This document shows, piece by piece, positions 29,587-38,135 of a DNA stretch of 64,000 nt. Location: positions 1,403,687 through 1,467,686 of the forward strand of contig NZ_CP035425.1 in the NCBI RefSeq assembly GCF_006740685.1, given 5' to 3'. This stretch comes from Candidatus Nitrosopumilus sp. SW (GTDB lineage: Archaea; Thermoproteota; Nitrososphaeria; Nitrososphaerales; Nitrosopumilaceae). A program made the position numbers and the translations under genes. The notes under the pieces are model-generated. The model had not been told where the DNA came from. It searched no databases and saw nothing but the letters and a program-made list of their open reading frames with translations. Within the stretch, counting starts at the first letter, position 1. Each line of letters opens with the position of its first letter.

Positions 29587-29624
29587 TTGGCACTAGTAAC
29601 AATAATTATCACTAGTTTAAATAA
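29587..29624 (+). promoter_or_regulatory. Tandem motif pair and TATA for the 29681-31267 operon
   Basis: TTGGCACTAG (29587-29596) and TTATCACTAG (29606-29615) are 19 bp apart, followed at once by TTTAAATAA (29616-29624). A GGAG at 29668-29671 is the SD for ATG 29681, one of the few leadered mRNAs here. Confidence 0.8.
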
Positions 29625-29680
29625 TTTTGAAACGCATAATCATCCATGTATAAAATTCATCAAAAAAGGAGACATGTCTA

Positions 29681-29887
29681 ATGGATAAAACAATTCTTTT
29701 TACAGGCATTGCCTTGATTGGTCTTGGTGGTGGATTTTTAGCTGTACAAAACTTTGATGCATCACTACATTCAGCATTTGTCACTGGAGGATATCTCTGG
29801 TTAGGGATGGGTGGTCTAACAATTGCATTAGGTTTTAATGTCAAAAAAGAGAAACAAAACCCACAAATGATGGGAGCACTAAGATAA
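29681..29887 (+). CDS. Small two-span membrane protein, light-cluster operon
   Basis: The 68-aa protein has glycine-rich hydrophobic helices at about 5-22 (LFTGIALIGLGGGFLAV) and 33-52 (GGYLWLGMGGLTIALGF), with a basic tail. A clear SD (AAGGAG) lies 9 nt before ATG. The next gene starts directly after its stop. No family was recognised. Confidence 0.65.
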   Translation: MDKTILFTGIALIGLGGGFLAVQNFDASLHSAFVTGGYLWLGMGGLTIALGFNVKKEKQNPQMMGALR

Positions 29888-31267
29888 ATGGAACAAATGG
29901 TTTATCAATCTCCTACCTCTCATTACAAACCTTTTTCAATTTTGGTTACTGGTGCCACTGGTTTTATTGGCTCAAGATTAATTTCATCATTAGTTTCTTC
30001 TGGTTATACAGTAAAAGGTCTTAGTAGAAAACAATTACCTGGTAATGATAAAGTAAAATACGTTAAAGCAGATGTTTTCAATTTTGATGAATTAAAAAAT
30101 GCAATGGCTGGTATTGACACTGCATATTATTTACTTCACTCTATGGAAGGAGATAAAGGAGATTGGCAAGAATTTGCTAAAAGAGAAAAAATCCAAGCTC
30201 AAAATTTTCTTAGAGCTGCAACAGAGTCTGGTGTAAAACGAATTATCTATCTTGGCGGTTTAGTTAATGATGATCTTGATCTCTCCCCACATATGCGTAG
30301 TAGAAAAGAAGTTGGGGAAATTCTTGCATCAGGTGATATACCTGTAACTGAATTTAGGGCTTCTATAATTATCGGCGCAAAAGGTGGTTCTTATGCCATG
30401 CTTCGTTATCTTGTTGAAAGATTGAGGGTTATGGTTTGCCCATCTTGGGTAAAGTCCTTAGCTCAACCCATTGCAGTAGATGATGTAGTAGAATACCTTA
30501 CTAAATCTCTCTCAAAACCTGAAACTATAGGTAAGATTTTCGAGATTGGTGGTCCTGATAAAATAACTTATGAGGAATTAATGCGTGTTTATTCTGCATA
30601 TCTGAACAAGAATCTGTTTGTCATACAAATTCCATTTTTGACTACTAGACTATCGTCGTATTGGGTTGATCTTATCACTCCTGTTAAAGCATCACTTGCA
30701 AGACCTCTGATAGATAGTTTGGTTCATGATACTGTAGTTACTGATGATTCTATCACAAAAATTATTCCTATCCACCTAAAATCAGTTCGTGAAGCAATCG
30801 ATATTGCAACAAAAGAAATGAAATCAGATCCTCCTCAAATGGAACAAAGAGAGGAAAAAACAGGTTTCAAAATTAACCAAAAACTAATTCAAATTTCTCT
30901 ATTTGCATTAGCTGTAATCGGTTCAAGTTACTATTGGTTAGATGATAGAACTGATGTCTATGAACCACTATGGTTGATTGGTTCTGCAATTTGGTATGTT
31001 ACAATTGTATTTGCAATAATATTCATTCACAACAAAACTCGTTTGGGATACTTGATTGCAGGTGTGTTGTCTTGGATTACCTTGGCCTTCTGGTTGTTTG
31101 ATAACTACTATGTGTTGTTTGAAACATCACTGATTGCAAATCCTCCAAATGATTTGATGATCATAAGAAATTTTGTTGGCATCTTTGTAGTTATATTGAC
31201 TGTTATTGCATCTCACAACTTATTCCACAAGGTAATTGATTATCAATACAAAGGCAAACCAATATGA
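29888..31267 (+). CDS. NAD(P)-binding SDR fused to a four-helix membrane domain
   Basis: The 459-aa protein has residues 18-300 as an atypical extended SDR (ILVTGATGFIGSRLISSL; YLLHSMEGDKGDWQEF; RIIYLGGLVNDD), similar to the YbjT/complex-I-associated group. Residues about 330-455 contain four hydrophobic helices (LIQISLFALAVIGSSYYWL onward). The fusion would place a reductase at the membrane, perhaps acting on quinones or lipids. It is in an operon with the 68-aa membrane protein under a tandem operator. Confidence 0.8.
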   Translation: MEQMVYQSPTSHYKPFSILVTGATGFIGSRLISSLVSSGYTVKGLSRKQLPGNDKVKYVKADVFNFDELKNAMAGIDTAYYLLHSMEGDKGDWQEFAKREKIQAQNFLRAATESGVKRIIYLGGLVNDDLDLSPHMRSRKEVGEILASGDIPVTEFRASIIIGAKGGSYAMLRYLVERLRVMVCPSWVKSLAQPIAVDDVVEYLTKSLSKPETIGKIFEIGGPDKITYEELMRVYSAYLNKNLFVIQIPFLTTRLSSYWVDLITPVKASLARPLIDSLVHDTVVTDDSITKIIPIHLKSVREAIDIATKEMKSDPPQMEQREEKTGFKINQKLIQISLFALAVIGSSYYWLDDRTDVYEPLWLIGSAIWYVTIVFAIIFIHNKTRLGYLIAGVLSWITLAFWLFDNYYVLFETSLIANPPNDLMIIRNFVGIFVVILTVIASHNLFHKVIDYQYKGKPI

Positions 31268-31273
31268 TTGAAT

Positions 31274-32215
31274 TTATTGGTAAACTCTTACAAAAGAATT
31301 CTTTGAAACATTAATGTCTTCAAATTTTTCTGGATGAATTATTTTTGCCAGTATTTCTATTCCTTCAATTGTTCTGATGCTAGGTTTACTGAAAAATGAA
31401 TTGGCATCTACTGCAAAAACAGCCTGATTTTGCACTGCTTTGAGGCTGTTCCACCGCTCATCTTTTTCTAATATGTTACTGTATTCTGAAATTGTTCGCT
31501 TTGTATCAAATCCACATGGCATGAGAATTATTATGTCTGCATCAGAGTTTGATATCTCTTCAAAACCCATGCGTCTTGAATGCTCTCCTGTTTTGCTTAT
31601 TGTGTTCTTTCCTCCTGCAATTTCTATCATTTCTGGAACCCAATGACCCGCTGTAAAAAATGGTTTTATCCACTCAATTGCTAGAACTTTTGGAATATTG
31701 GCATGTCCTGCATTTCTTATTTTTTGAATTCTTTTTTTCAATAACTCTGAAATTTCTTTTGCCTTACCATCTTCTCCTAAAATTTCTCCTAACTTGATTA
31801 CTGAGTGCAAAATTTCTGATATATTATGTGGATCCATTGAATGAATTATTGGTTTTTTATTGAGAACTCGCAATGCATTGTTAACCTGATTGGTGTATGC
31901 GGCACACACTTCGCACGTTTCTTGAGATATTATGAGATCTGGATTGGCATCCTTTAGATTTTTTTCATTTAAAATGAAAATATCTTTTCCCTCTTTAAGA
32001 AGTTGGCATGTTTGTGTATTGATTTCATTGCTTGATAACATGTCAGAATCTATTACTGAACTAATTACTTGGGGTTTTGAAATTGCTTCACTAGGGAATT
32101 TGCATTCGTGTGTTACACCGTATATCTTATCTTGAACTCCAAACTCGTATAGTAATTCTGTTGCACTAGGTAAGAATGAAACAATTCTGTTTATTGTCAT
32201 GACCATTCTTGACAT
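31274..32215 (-). CDS. BtuF-like cobalamin-binding protein without signal peptide
   Basis: The 313-aa protein is bilobal, as in type III periplasmic binding proteins: RIVSFLPSATELLYEFGVQDKI at the start, DLIISQETCEVCA in the middle and GWVPEM-type segments around FTAGHWVPEMIEIAGG. The N-terminus lacks a signal peptide or lipobox, and no ABC transporter genes adjoin it. The conserved Cys pair (E-T-C-E-V-C) marks a subgroup often annotated as cobalamin-binding. It may store or deliver cobalamin to the B12-binding regulator. It is convergent with the SDR-membrane gene. Confidence 0.75.
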   Translation of the reverse strand: MSRMVMTINRIVSFLPSATELLYEFGVQDKIYGVTHECKFPSEAISKPQVISSVIDSDMLSSNEINTQTCQLLKEGKDIFILNEKNLKDANPDLIISQETCEVCAAYTNQVNNALRVLNKKPIIHSMDPHNISEILHSVIKLGEILGEDGKAKEISELLKKRIQKIRNAGHANIPKVLAIEWIKPFFTAGHWVPEMIEIAGGKNTISKTGEHSRRMGFEEISNSDADIIILMPCGFDTKRTISEYSNILEKDERWNSLKAVQNQAVFAVDANSFFSKPSIRTIEGIEILAKIIHPEKFEDINVSKNSFVRVYQ

Positions 32216-32294
32216 TTGGGAATAACAAGTGTTTACTTCTCGTCAATTTCAATAATTAGTCAAGTTATTAGGTACAAATCAGGCATGAATTTCA

Positions 32295-33452
32295 ATGTCT
32301 TTGAATTCTCAAGATATCCGTCGTTCAATTTTAACAAAATGGCATGATACATTATCAAAATATGGAAATTTGTTTTCTTCTGATTCAATCAGTGGAACCA
32401 GCCCTCCGTCAATATTTGTTGGATCGTACAATTATCCTCAAGTCTTTGTTGGTCCAATGGTTCCTCCAATTCATGGTGATACTAGTTTACTTGACAGTCC
32501 TGAAAAATGGACAGGAAAATCTTTAGAAGAAATTGTAAACTTTAGATTGAATTTAGTTCGTGGTACACAAAAAATGTCCGTTGATAAAACTGATGGACGA
32601 TACATTGAAAATTTACAGGAAGTTGCAATGTCTTCAAAACCAACTGATTCTGATTTGATTTTTCAAAAATCTGTATCTTCTAGTATTTCTCTTGACGGGG
32701 AAAGCGCCCCATTTGGTCCTGTTGGAGAAATAAAATCTGCCAAATTTTCTGGAACCTCTTCTGTAAAGTCCATTGAAAAAACATACTATGACAAAGATTT
32801 GAAAGCACAGGATGCCGTTATGAATTTGTACAATTCTGGAATTGATATTTCAAAAATTCAAAAATGTTTTAGCATTGGAATGCTTGGTCAAAAAAGAAAA
32901 CTTGTTCCAACCAAATGGAGTATAACTGCAACTGATGATATTATTTCAAAATCTCTTGCAGATGAAGTATTGGATTATGGATTAATTGATTCTTGTAGGG
33001 TTTTTTCATACGCTCATCTTGGAAATAATTTCTCTGTGGTTTTGTTCCCTCATCGATGGATATACGAGATGGTTGAGGCTTGGTATTCTAACGGTATTCT
33101 TGGATTTGGTTCTGATTATGAGGATGCTCGTGGCATTGGTCATCCTCCTGCAATAGCAGGTGCATATTTTGCTGCCAAATTAGCAGTACTGGAGTATCTA
33201 AATGAGGAAAAGATTCAATCAGGAGTTGTAATTTTACGAGAAATTCGTCCTGAATATGCAATTCCTGTGGGTGTATGGCAAGTTCGTGAAGGAATTCGTG
33301 AAGCAATGAAACAAACGCCTGTCATCACAAATGATTTTGATCATGCACTGAATTTGGCATCTGAGAAAATGAGTATTAGCAAGTCTGAATGGCTTTCTCA
33401 TGGAAATATTTCAAAATTAATGAGACAAAAAACCCTTTCAGACTTTTTCTAG
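32295..33452 (+). CDS. Archaeal DNA repair protein of the Nre family
   Basis: The 385-aa protein has features that match the family: SPPSIFVGSYNYPQVFVGPMVPP near the N-terminus, RYIENLQEVAMSSKPTD, and GVWQVREGIREAMKQ. A C-terminal PCNA-interacting peptide QKTLSDFF (378-385) is present. Nre proteins act with PCNA in repair of interstrand or UV-type damage in haloarchaea. The N-terminal Cys4 finger of some members is missing. Its presence beside photolyase and DUF1722 genes fits a DNA-protection theme. Its 3' end overlaps the next gene by 4 nt. Confidence 0.85.
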   Translation: MSLNSQDIRRSILTKWHDTLSKYGNLFSSDSISGTSPPSIFVGSYNYPQVFVGPMVPPIHGDTSLLDSPEKWTGKSLEEIVNFRLNLVRGTQKMSVDKTDGRYIENLQEVAMSSKPTDSDLIFQKSVSSSISLDGESAPFGPVGEIKSAKFSGTSSVKSIEKTYYDKDLKAQDAVMNLYNSGIDISKIQKCFSIGMLGQKRKLVPTKWSITATDDIISKSLADEVLDYGLIDSCRVFSYAHLGNNFSVVLFPHRWIYEMVEAWYSNGILGFGSDYEDARGIGHPPAIAGAYFAAKLAVLEYLNEEKIQSGVVILREIRPEYAIPVGVWQVREGIREAMKQTPVITNDFDHALNLASEKMSISKSEWLSHGNISKLMRQKTLSDFF

Positions 33453-34030
33453 CTTTTCTGAGATAACATTTGAAACAAATTTCCTGGTTGTGGATCTGAA
33501 TATAATAGAAAATATGTTTGACTTGCAAGATATGTGTTATTGAATCGATAAATAATTGGATTTATCTCAGATAATATTTTGCCGATAGTTATCTCCTCTC
33601 TTTTGAACTCATTTAATAATTCAAAAAATTGTTCTTTTTCTGACTGACTGAAATTTTTTGAGAAATATCCAAAAATATGCATTATTACATTTGAATGTGA
33701 TTTTATGGTAGGAGATCTTTCTAGTGCAATCTTTAGATGTTTTTCATATTCTGACATTATGTCTAGTAGTGAGATTTTTTTGTAACTTGCAACAATACTC
33801 CCTAAAATTTTTAGTTGATCTTGATTATGTGCCATGATCATGTATTTATTCATGGCTTGAAACGAAACAAGATTTTTGATTTTACCTTGTTTCACATCTT
33901 CAAATCTTTCTAAGACATATTCCTTGATGTCTTTCTCTGATAGTTTTGGTGTGTCTATAATCTCTTGTTTTTCACTCACTCTAGAAGATCGACTCTGTTT
34001 GCATATAAACAAGGACAGTCTGTAATTCAT
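33449..34030 (-). CDS. DUF1722 (YbgA-type) protein
   Basis: The 193-aa protein contains the family core FQAMNKYMIMAHNQDQLKIL, SNVIMHIFGYFSKNFSQSEK and YLASQTYFLLYSDPQP. In E. coli ybgA adjoins the photolyase gene phr, and DUF1722 proteins often occur in light-induced bacterial gene clusters. The molecular function is unresolved. The N-terminal 35 residues are extra and the start may be later. The divergent region with the 34124 gene contains three motif copies. A TATA-like CTAAATAAT (34060-34068, minus) overlaps one. Confidence 0.85.
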   Translation of the reverse strand: MNYRLSLFICKQSRSSRVSEKQEIIDTPKLSEKDIKEYVLERFEDVKQGKIKNLVSFQAMNKYMIMAHNQDQLKILGSIVASYKKISLLDIMSEYEKHLKIALERSPTIKSHSNVIMHIFGYFSKNFSQSEKEQFFELLNEFKREEITIGKILSEINPIIYRFNNTYLASQTYFLLYSDPQPGNLFQMLSQKS

Positions 34031-34101
34031 TTACCACTAGTTTTGTTGGCCAGAATGATATTATTTAGCACTAGAAATATCAGTTACCACTAGCTTATAT
34101 A
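34031..34101 (+). promoter_or_regulatory. Divergent control region with three TTRNCACTAG copies
   Basis: TTACCACTAG at 34031-34040, TTAGCACTAG at 34065-34074 and TTACCACTAG at 34084-34093 are all on the plus strand. The last two are 19 bp apart and abut CTTATATA (34094-34101), the TATA of the 34124 gene. The first copy touches the ATG of the minus-strand DUF1722 gene. Confidence 0.8.
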
Positions 34102-34123
34102 GGATAAGTGTAAAAATGCATTA

Positions 34124-35011
34124 ATGAAAACCGCAATAACTGCAATTGCCGCAATACTTCTAATTACTACCACTGTTTCTTCTGCACATGCAGAAGTTCC
34201 ATCCTGGGTAAAGAACAATGCAGGTTGGTGGGCCGATGGCTCCATTTCTGAATCTGATTTCCTAAAAGGAATTGAGTTTCTAATTAACGATGGAATAATT
34301 CAAGTTCCTCCAACAACTGTATCTTCACAATCCTCTGAAGGTGTTCCATCCTGGGTAAAGAACAATGCAGGTTGGTGGGCCGATGGAACCATTTCTGATG
34401 GTGAATTTGTAAATGGAATTCAGCATTTGATGTCTATGGGACTAATCACAGTTGCTTCAGCAGAACAAACTGGTGACCTCAAAAACACTGATTCAAAGTT
34501 AGCAGAATTAGAGGCCGAACTTGAGAAATGTTCTGAAATTACTAAAGCCTACAAACGACTTGATTGTGAAAAACCTATCAAACAAGCAATCAAAATACAC
34601 GAATACAAATCTAATGCTCAAAAATTTGACTTGGGACCAATTACCTATTATTGGACCGGACTTGGCTCTGAAGGAAATGAGTTTAAGATTACTGCTACAG
34701 GCCAACCTCTATTGTCAATTAGAATGCTTGCTGAGAACACCAGTTCTGAAATTGCTGCACTAAACTGTACTAGTCCACAAATATGTGCGTATGATGTATG
34801 GGATGGCTCAAAGGCCTTCAAATACTCTGGCATGGACTTTACTAGTGGACAAATTGTGTTAAATCCAGGAGATGCTAGAGAGTTTAACATTCTCTTTGGT
34901 CCAAACATTGGATATGGTGGAACCGAGTTTGAATATGATTCCTCAAAAGACTATGTCTTTAGAATCGCAGAAGACTTTGGCAGCGCAAATATTCCTCTAA
35001 ACATAGAGTAA
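34124..35011 (+). CDS. Secreted protein with two Trp-rich repeats, regulon member
   Basis: The 295-aa protein has a signal peptide (1-23, ITAIAAILLITTTVSSAHA). Two modules beginning VPSWVKNNAGWWADG follow at about 25-60 and 74-109, then a short coiled coil (about 125-140, Cys-bearing). The C-terminal half is beta-rich with four Cys. The coding DNA of the two modules shares an identical 44-bp block. Exported or surface role; function unknown. It sits behind a textbook tandem operator and TATA. Confidence 0.75.
   Translation: MKTAITAIAAILLITTTVSSAHAEVPSWVKNNAGWWADGSISESDFLKGIEFLINDGIIQVPPTTVSSQSSEGVPSWVKNNAGWWADGTISDGEFVNGIQHLMSMGLITVASAEQTGDLKNTDSKLAELEAELEKCSEITKAYKRLDCEKPIKQAIKIHEYKSNAQKFDLGPITYYWTGLGSEGNEFKITATGQPLLSIRMLAENTSSEIAALNCTSPQICAYDVWDGSKAFKYSGMDFTSGQIVLNPGDAREFNILFGPNIGYGGTEFEYDSSKDYVFRIAEDFGSANIPLNIE
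34196..34386. repeat. Identical 44-bp direct repeat inside the 34124 gene
   Basis: Positions 34196-34239 and 34343-34386 are identical, coding VPSWVKNNAGWWADG in both modules; flanking DNA has diverged. Identity at silent sites implies recent duplication or gene conversion. Confidence 0.9.
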
Positions 35012-35094
35012 TATCCACATTTTCTTATTTTTTACCTTTTTGAAGTAATTTTTTATTGTGTTAAAATACAATAGCATAAATTCTGGATTTTATC

Positions 35095-35865
35095 ATGTAT
35101 GATACTAACATGAGTAATGTTTCCGTTGAGAAGTCTTTTTCAAATTATGGGGTTTATGAAATTGACGACTCTTTAACCTTGAATCTCCCAAATACTGAGA
35201 TTAGGATCAAAAAAATTAGCCATAATGTTTTTTCATATGTTCGAAAAAACACTGAAGATGATTTAACTGAAAAAATCATTCCTGTAAAATCACCTACATT
35301 ACAAATCGAACTATGTCCGATCAGACCTTTGAATTTCCCTGCAAGGCGAACTGATTATGTTTATTTGGATTTTGAAACTCCTGTTTTTTTATCTGAAAAT
35401 TCATCCGCAACAATTTTTGCATTATGTCCAATCGAAATAGGAGTGTTTTTTGTACATGATAATCACAAAGATTCTTTGGATTGTTTTACATGTGATCCAA
35501 CTAATTCTCGTTTTTGTCTTTATGGTTCGCCTGAATCTGGAACTCTATGTAAATATGCAAAAACTCAGATTGTTGAATCTTATGATGATTCTACACCTTT
35601 TGTGAATGCTGTATTGAAAATAAACCTTCGAAATGAACTCACTAAAGGCTTTAGTATCGGTAAAGTTGTTTTTCCTATATCTGACAATTCTGTTTATTAT
35701 CAAAATTCAAAAGCAATAACTGATTCTGTAAATGCAATATTGAAGAAAAAACTAACTCTTGAAATAATAGATGTAGATCCTGAAAAAATACAAACCGATT
35801 TTATTTTGTCTCCAACATATGAAAGAGTTGAATCTACAAAACGTATGGACATGGGTGTTGATTAA
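35095..35865 (+). CDS. DUF432 protein coupled to MscS
   Basis: The 256-aa soluble, beta-rich protein has the archaeal DUF432 layout (YGVYEIDDSLTLNLPNTEIRI; FPARRTDYVYLDFETPVFL; ATIFALCPIEIGVFFV). It contains a Cys cluster (about 140-160: LDCFTCDPT, RFCLYG, GTLCKYA) that could bind metal. DUF432 genes often precede MscS genes in archaea. Here the stop overlaps the MscS start (TAATG), so a channel-associated regulatory role is inferred. M5 is an alternative start. Confidence 0.75.
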   Translation: MYDTNMSNVSVEKSFSNYGVYEIDDSLTLNLPNTEIRIKKISHNVFSYVRKNTEDDLTEKIIPVKSPTLQIELCPIRPLNFPARRTDYVYLDFETPVFLSENSSATIFALCPIEIGVFFVHDNHKDSLDCFTCDPTNSRFCLYGSPESGTLCKYAKTQIVESYDDSTPFVNAVLKINLRNELTKGFSIGKVVFPISDNSVYYQNSKAITDSVNAILKKKLTLEIIDVDPEKIQTDFILSPTYERVESTKRMDMGVD

Positions 35866-36689
35866 TGGTTTTTGAGTCTTTAGGTTCTTTATCTGAAATT
35901 GAAATTGTTGGTGGTTTGACTTTGCTTACATTATTGATTGGTGGAATTATCATGGCCATTGGAGTAATTATTGCAAGAACTGTGCGATTATTATTTACAA
36001 AATACTATGCTCCAAAATTACCTCAAGATTCTGCAAAAAATTTAGGTAAACTGATTTACTTTGGAATAATCATTTTATCTTTTTTGGTTTTCACATCTAC
36101 CACCGGAGTTGATTTTTCTGGTTTGCTTGTTGCAGGAGGTATTTTTGGTATTGTGATTGGTTTTGCTACTCAATCTGTTGTTTCTAATTTGATATCTGGT
36201 ATTTTCTTGATGATTGAAAAACCTGTAAAACAAGGTGATAAAATTGAGATTCCTGGTTCTGATGTTGTCGGAACTCTTTTAGATATTAGTACATTTTCTG
36301 TTCGCGTTAGGAAGTTTGATGGGACAATTATTAGAATTCCCAATGAATCTTTTTTTACATCAAACATACGTTCTCTTTCGTCTACCCCTGTAAGACGTTC
36401 TGAGGCTATAATCGGAATTGCATATAAAGAAGACATTGAAGGTGCGATATCTGTTATTGAAAAAGAAATCCGTAAGTCTATGAGCTTTGTTTTAATTTTA
36501 CCTAAACCTGAATTTCGAATTAATGAACTAGCTGATTCTAGTGTGAATATTGAAATTTTGGTTTGGCACCCAAGAGATGATTGGGACCAAGTGGGCCCTA
36601 TTTTACTTAAAGTTGCTAAAAAGGCATTAGATGATAATGGTATAGAAATCCCATTTCCTCAACGTGTTATTTGGAATGCAAAAGAATAG
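35865..36689 (+). CDS. Small-conductance mechanosensitive channel, MscS family
   Basis: The 274-aa protein has three membrane helices (about 14-38, 62-82, 85-118). The pore-lining third is Gly/Ala-rich (GLLVAGGIFGIVIGFATQSVVSN). A beta domain (KQGDKIEIPGSDVVGTLLDI; IIRIPNESFFTSNIRSLS) and an alpha/beta C-terminal cage follow. It releases solutes on osmotic down-shock. Translationally coupled to DUF432. The stop directly abuts the stop of the convergent 92-aa gene. Confidence 0.92.
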   Translation: MVFESLGSLSEIEIVGGLTLLTLLIGGIIMAIGVIIARTVRLLFTKYYAPKLPQDSAKNLGKLIYFGIIILSFLVFTSTTGVDFSGLLVAGGIFGIVIGFATQSVVSNLISGIFLMIEKPVKQGDKIEIPGSDVVGTLLDISTFSVRVRKFDGTIIRIPNESFFTSNIRSLSSTPVRRSEAIIGIAYKEDIEGAISVIEKEIRKSMSFVLILPKPEFRINELADSSVNIEILVWHPRDDWDQVGPILLKVAKKALDDNGIEIPFPQRVIWNAKE

Positions 36690-36968
36690 TTATGCTGTTT
36701 TCACAGACATCTTTTGTGATTGTCTTTTCTTAATTAGACTGTACATGATCATTCCAACATTAACAATTGAAACAATCTCAATCAAGTCTACTCCATACAA
36801 GAACCAATCAATTACCGGATGAACTCTTGAAACAAGTCCTGCTTCTAACATGATGTCTGCATTCCAAATCATGTGTGGAACTTGAATGAATTGAATGATT
36901 GCAATCACGATTATACTTCCAAGTATTTTGTTTTCATACCATTTCCAAAATTTATTCCATGCATTCAT
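36690..36968 (-). CDS. Small membrane protein
   Basis: The 92-aa protein has two hydrophobic helices (about 15-33, ILGSIIVIAIIQFIQVP; and 56-80, FLYGVDLIEIVSIVNVGMIMY). The C-terminus is basic. The promoter has TATA TTTAATAG (about 36989-36996) preceded by two 14-bp direct repeats. No family was recognised. Confidence 0.6.
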   Translation of the reverse strand: MNAWNKFWKWYENKILGSIIVIAIIQFIQVPHMIWNADIMLEAGLVSRVHPVIDWFLYGVDLIEIVSIVNVGMIMYSLIKKRQSQKMSVKTA

Positions 36969-37006
36969 GGATTGATTTAGTTTTTAATTCTATTAAACAA
37001 CACGAA

Positions 37007-37038
37007 AATTAGACCAAACTAATTAGACTGAACTAATT
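37007..37038. repeat. Two 14-bp direct repeats upstream of the 36690 gene
   Basis: AATTAGACCAAACT (37007-37020) is followed at once by AATTAGACTGAACT (37021-37034) and AATT. It sits just upstream of the probable TATA box of the minus-strand gene. It looks like an operator different from TTRNCACTAG. Confidence 0.5.
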
Positions 37039-37063
37039 TTTTTGTGCGTAAGTTTTTGTGAAA

Positions 37064-37723
37064 TTAGCTAAAGCTTTTCGTTTTTCTTTTTCTTTTTTTA
37101 ATGATAACGATTACTGGTATGCTGCATATTGCAATAAAAATTCCAAAAACAATCAGAATTGAGAAATAATCATTAACAAATAATTTTGTGTCTAGCCATG
37201 CTTTAGGTAACAATGTAAACATATTCTCTCCTGAAAAATCCTCTATTTCTCCAACCGCCAAACTATATTTTCCACTTTGATTTTTTTCATCGGTAACAAT
37301 AATGAAATATTTACCATCACTGGGTATTTCTGTTCTCAACTCCTGTCTTTCCCAATATGTCACTTGACCAAATGGTTCATAGAATTCATTTCCTGGAAAC
37401 CCTTTTTCATAAATTATTTTTTGTATGTTTGAGTTATCCTCTTTCATTAACACAAGACTGGGTGAATAATCTTCTAGTCCCTCAATTTTTGGAATTACAA
37501 TACTTGCATAAAATGAATCTCCTTTTTTGGCATCAAATGTGTAAAATTTTGCCTCATTTGTGCCTAGATTTTCATAAATTGCCCATGAAATTTTATGATC
37601 CGGAATCAACAACGCAGACTCGAAGTCTCTATGCGAATCATCATGGCTAATTAGTTTGTGACCAAACGCTTGATTCGTAGAAACTAGAATTAGAACAAAT
37701 ATCAAGAAATGGGTTTTTTTCAT
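37064..37723 (-). CDS. Exported beta-domain protein anchored by a C-terminal helix
   Basis: The 219-aa protein has a signal peptide (1-21, LIFVLILVSTNQAFG) and a His/Asp-rich start (HKLISHDDSHRD). A beta-rich external domain (about 25-165) follows, then a membrane helix (about 185-208, YFSILIVFGIFIAICSIPVI) and a basic cytosolic tail KKRKRKTKSF. The beginning (GHKLISHDDSH) could bind metal. Function unknown. Confidence 0.65.
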   Translation of the reverse strand: MKKTHFLIFVLILVSTNQAFGHKLISHDDSHRDFESALLIPDHKISWAIYENLGTNEAKFYTFDAKKGDSFYASIVIPKIEGLEDYSPSLVLMKEDNSNIQKIIYEKGFPGNEFYEPFGQVTYWERQELRTEIPSDGKYFIIVTDEKNQSGKYSLAVGEIEDFSGENMFTLLPKAWLDTKLFVNDYFSILIVFGIFIAICSIPVIVIIKKRKRKTKSFS

Positions 37724-37754
37724 ATCATATACTTCCTTTACCTTAAAACGATTC

Positions 37755-38135
37755 TCAGATTACCTCGCTAAGTTTTTTTAATTTTTTTAAATTTGTAATT
37801 TCTATATCGTTACTTAATGTAACAATTTTTGCAAGTTTGGGATTTGCATCTTTGCCTAATTTCAATATGGTATCTCCTTGAAATCTAATTTCTAGTGTAA
37901 CATTTTCATTTTTGAGTTTTTTTGCCAGATTTTTTGCTTCAGATAATTGCTTTATGATTCCAGGTTTCTCTGACACTTTAATTGGAATATCTATTATGTC
38001 TAAAACTCTTAGGTTCTCTTTTGCTGAAAAATTTATTGAGGGCTCATTATTGCACTTGACACTCAAATTCCCATTTGATAAAGATAATAAAAAATTGGCT
38101 GAGAGATTGATTTTTTTCATTCTCACTAACCTCAC
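37755..38135 (-). CDS. Hypothetical protein coupled to the 61-aa gene
   Basis: The 126-aa protein starts at GTG 38135, overlapping the previous stop by 4 nt (GTGA), or at ATG 38120 (MKKINLSANF). It is beta-strand-rich at the start (LSVKCNNEPSINFSA), with a central helix (KQLSEAKNLAKKLKNENV) and strand-rich end. No domain was recognised. Co-regulated with the 38132 gene through the tandem motif. Confidence 0.55.
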   Translation of the reverse strand: MRLVRMKKINLSANFLLSLSNGNLSVKCNNEPSINFSAKENLRVLDIIDIPIKVSEKPGIIKQLSEAKNLAKKLKNENVTLEIRFQGDTILKLGKDANPKLAKIVTLSNDIEITNLKKLKKLSEVI

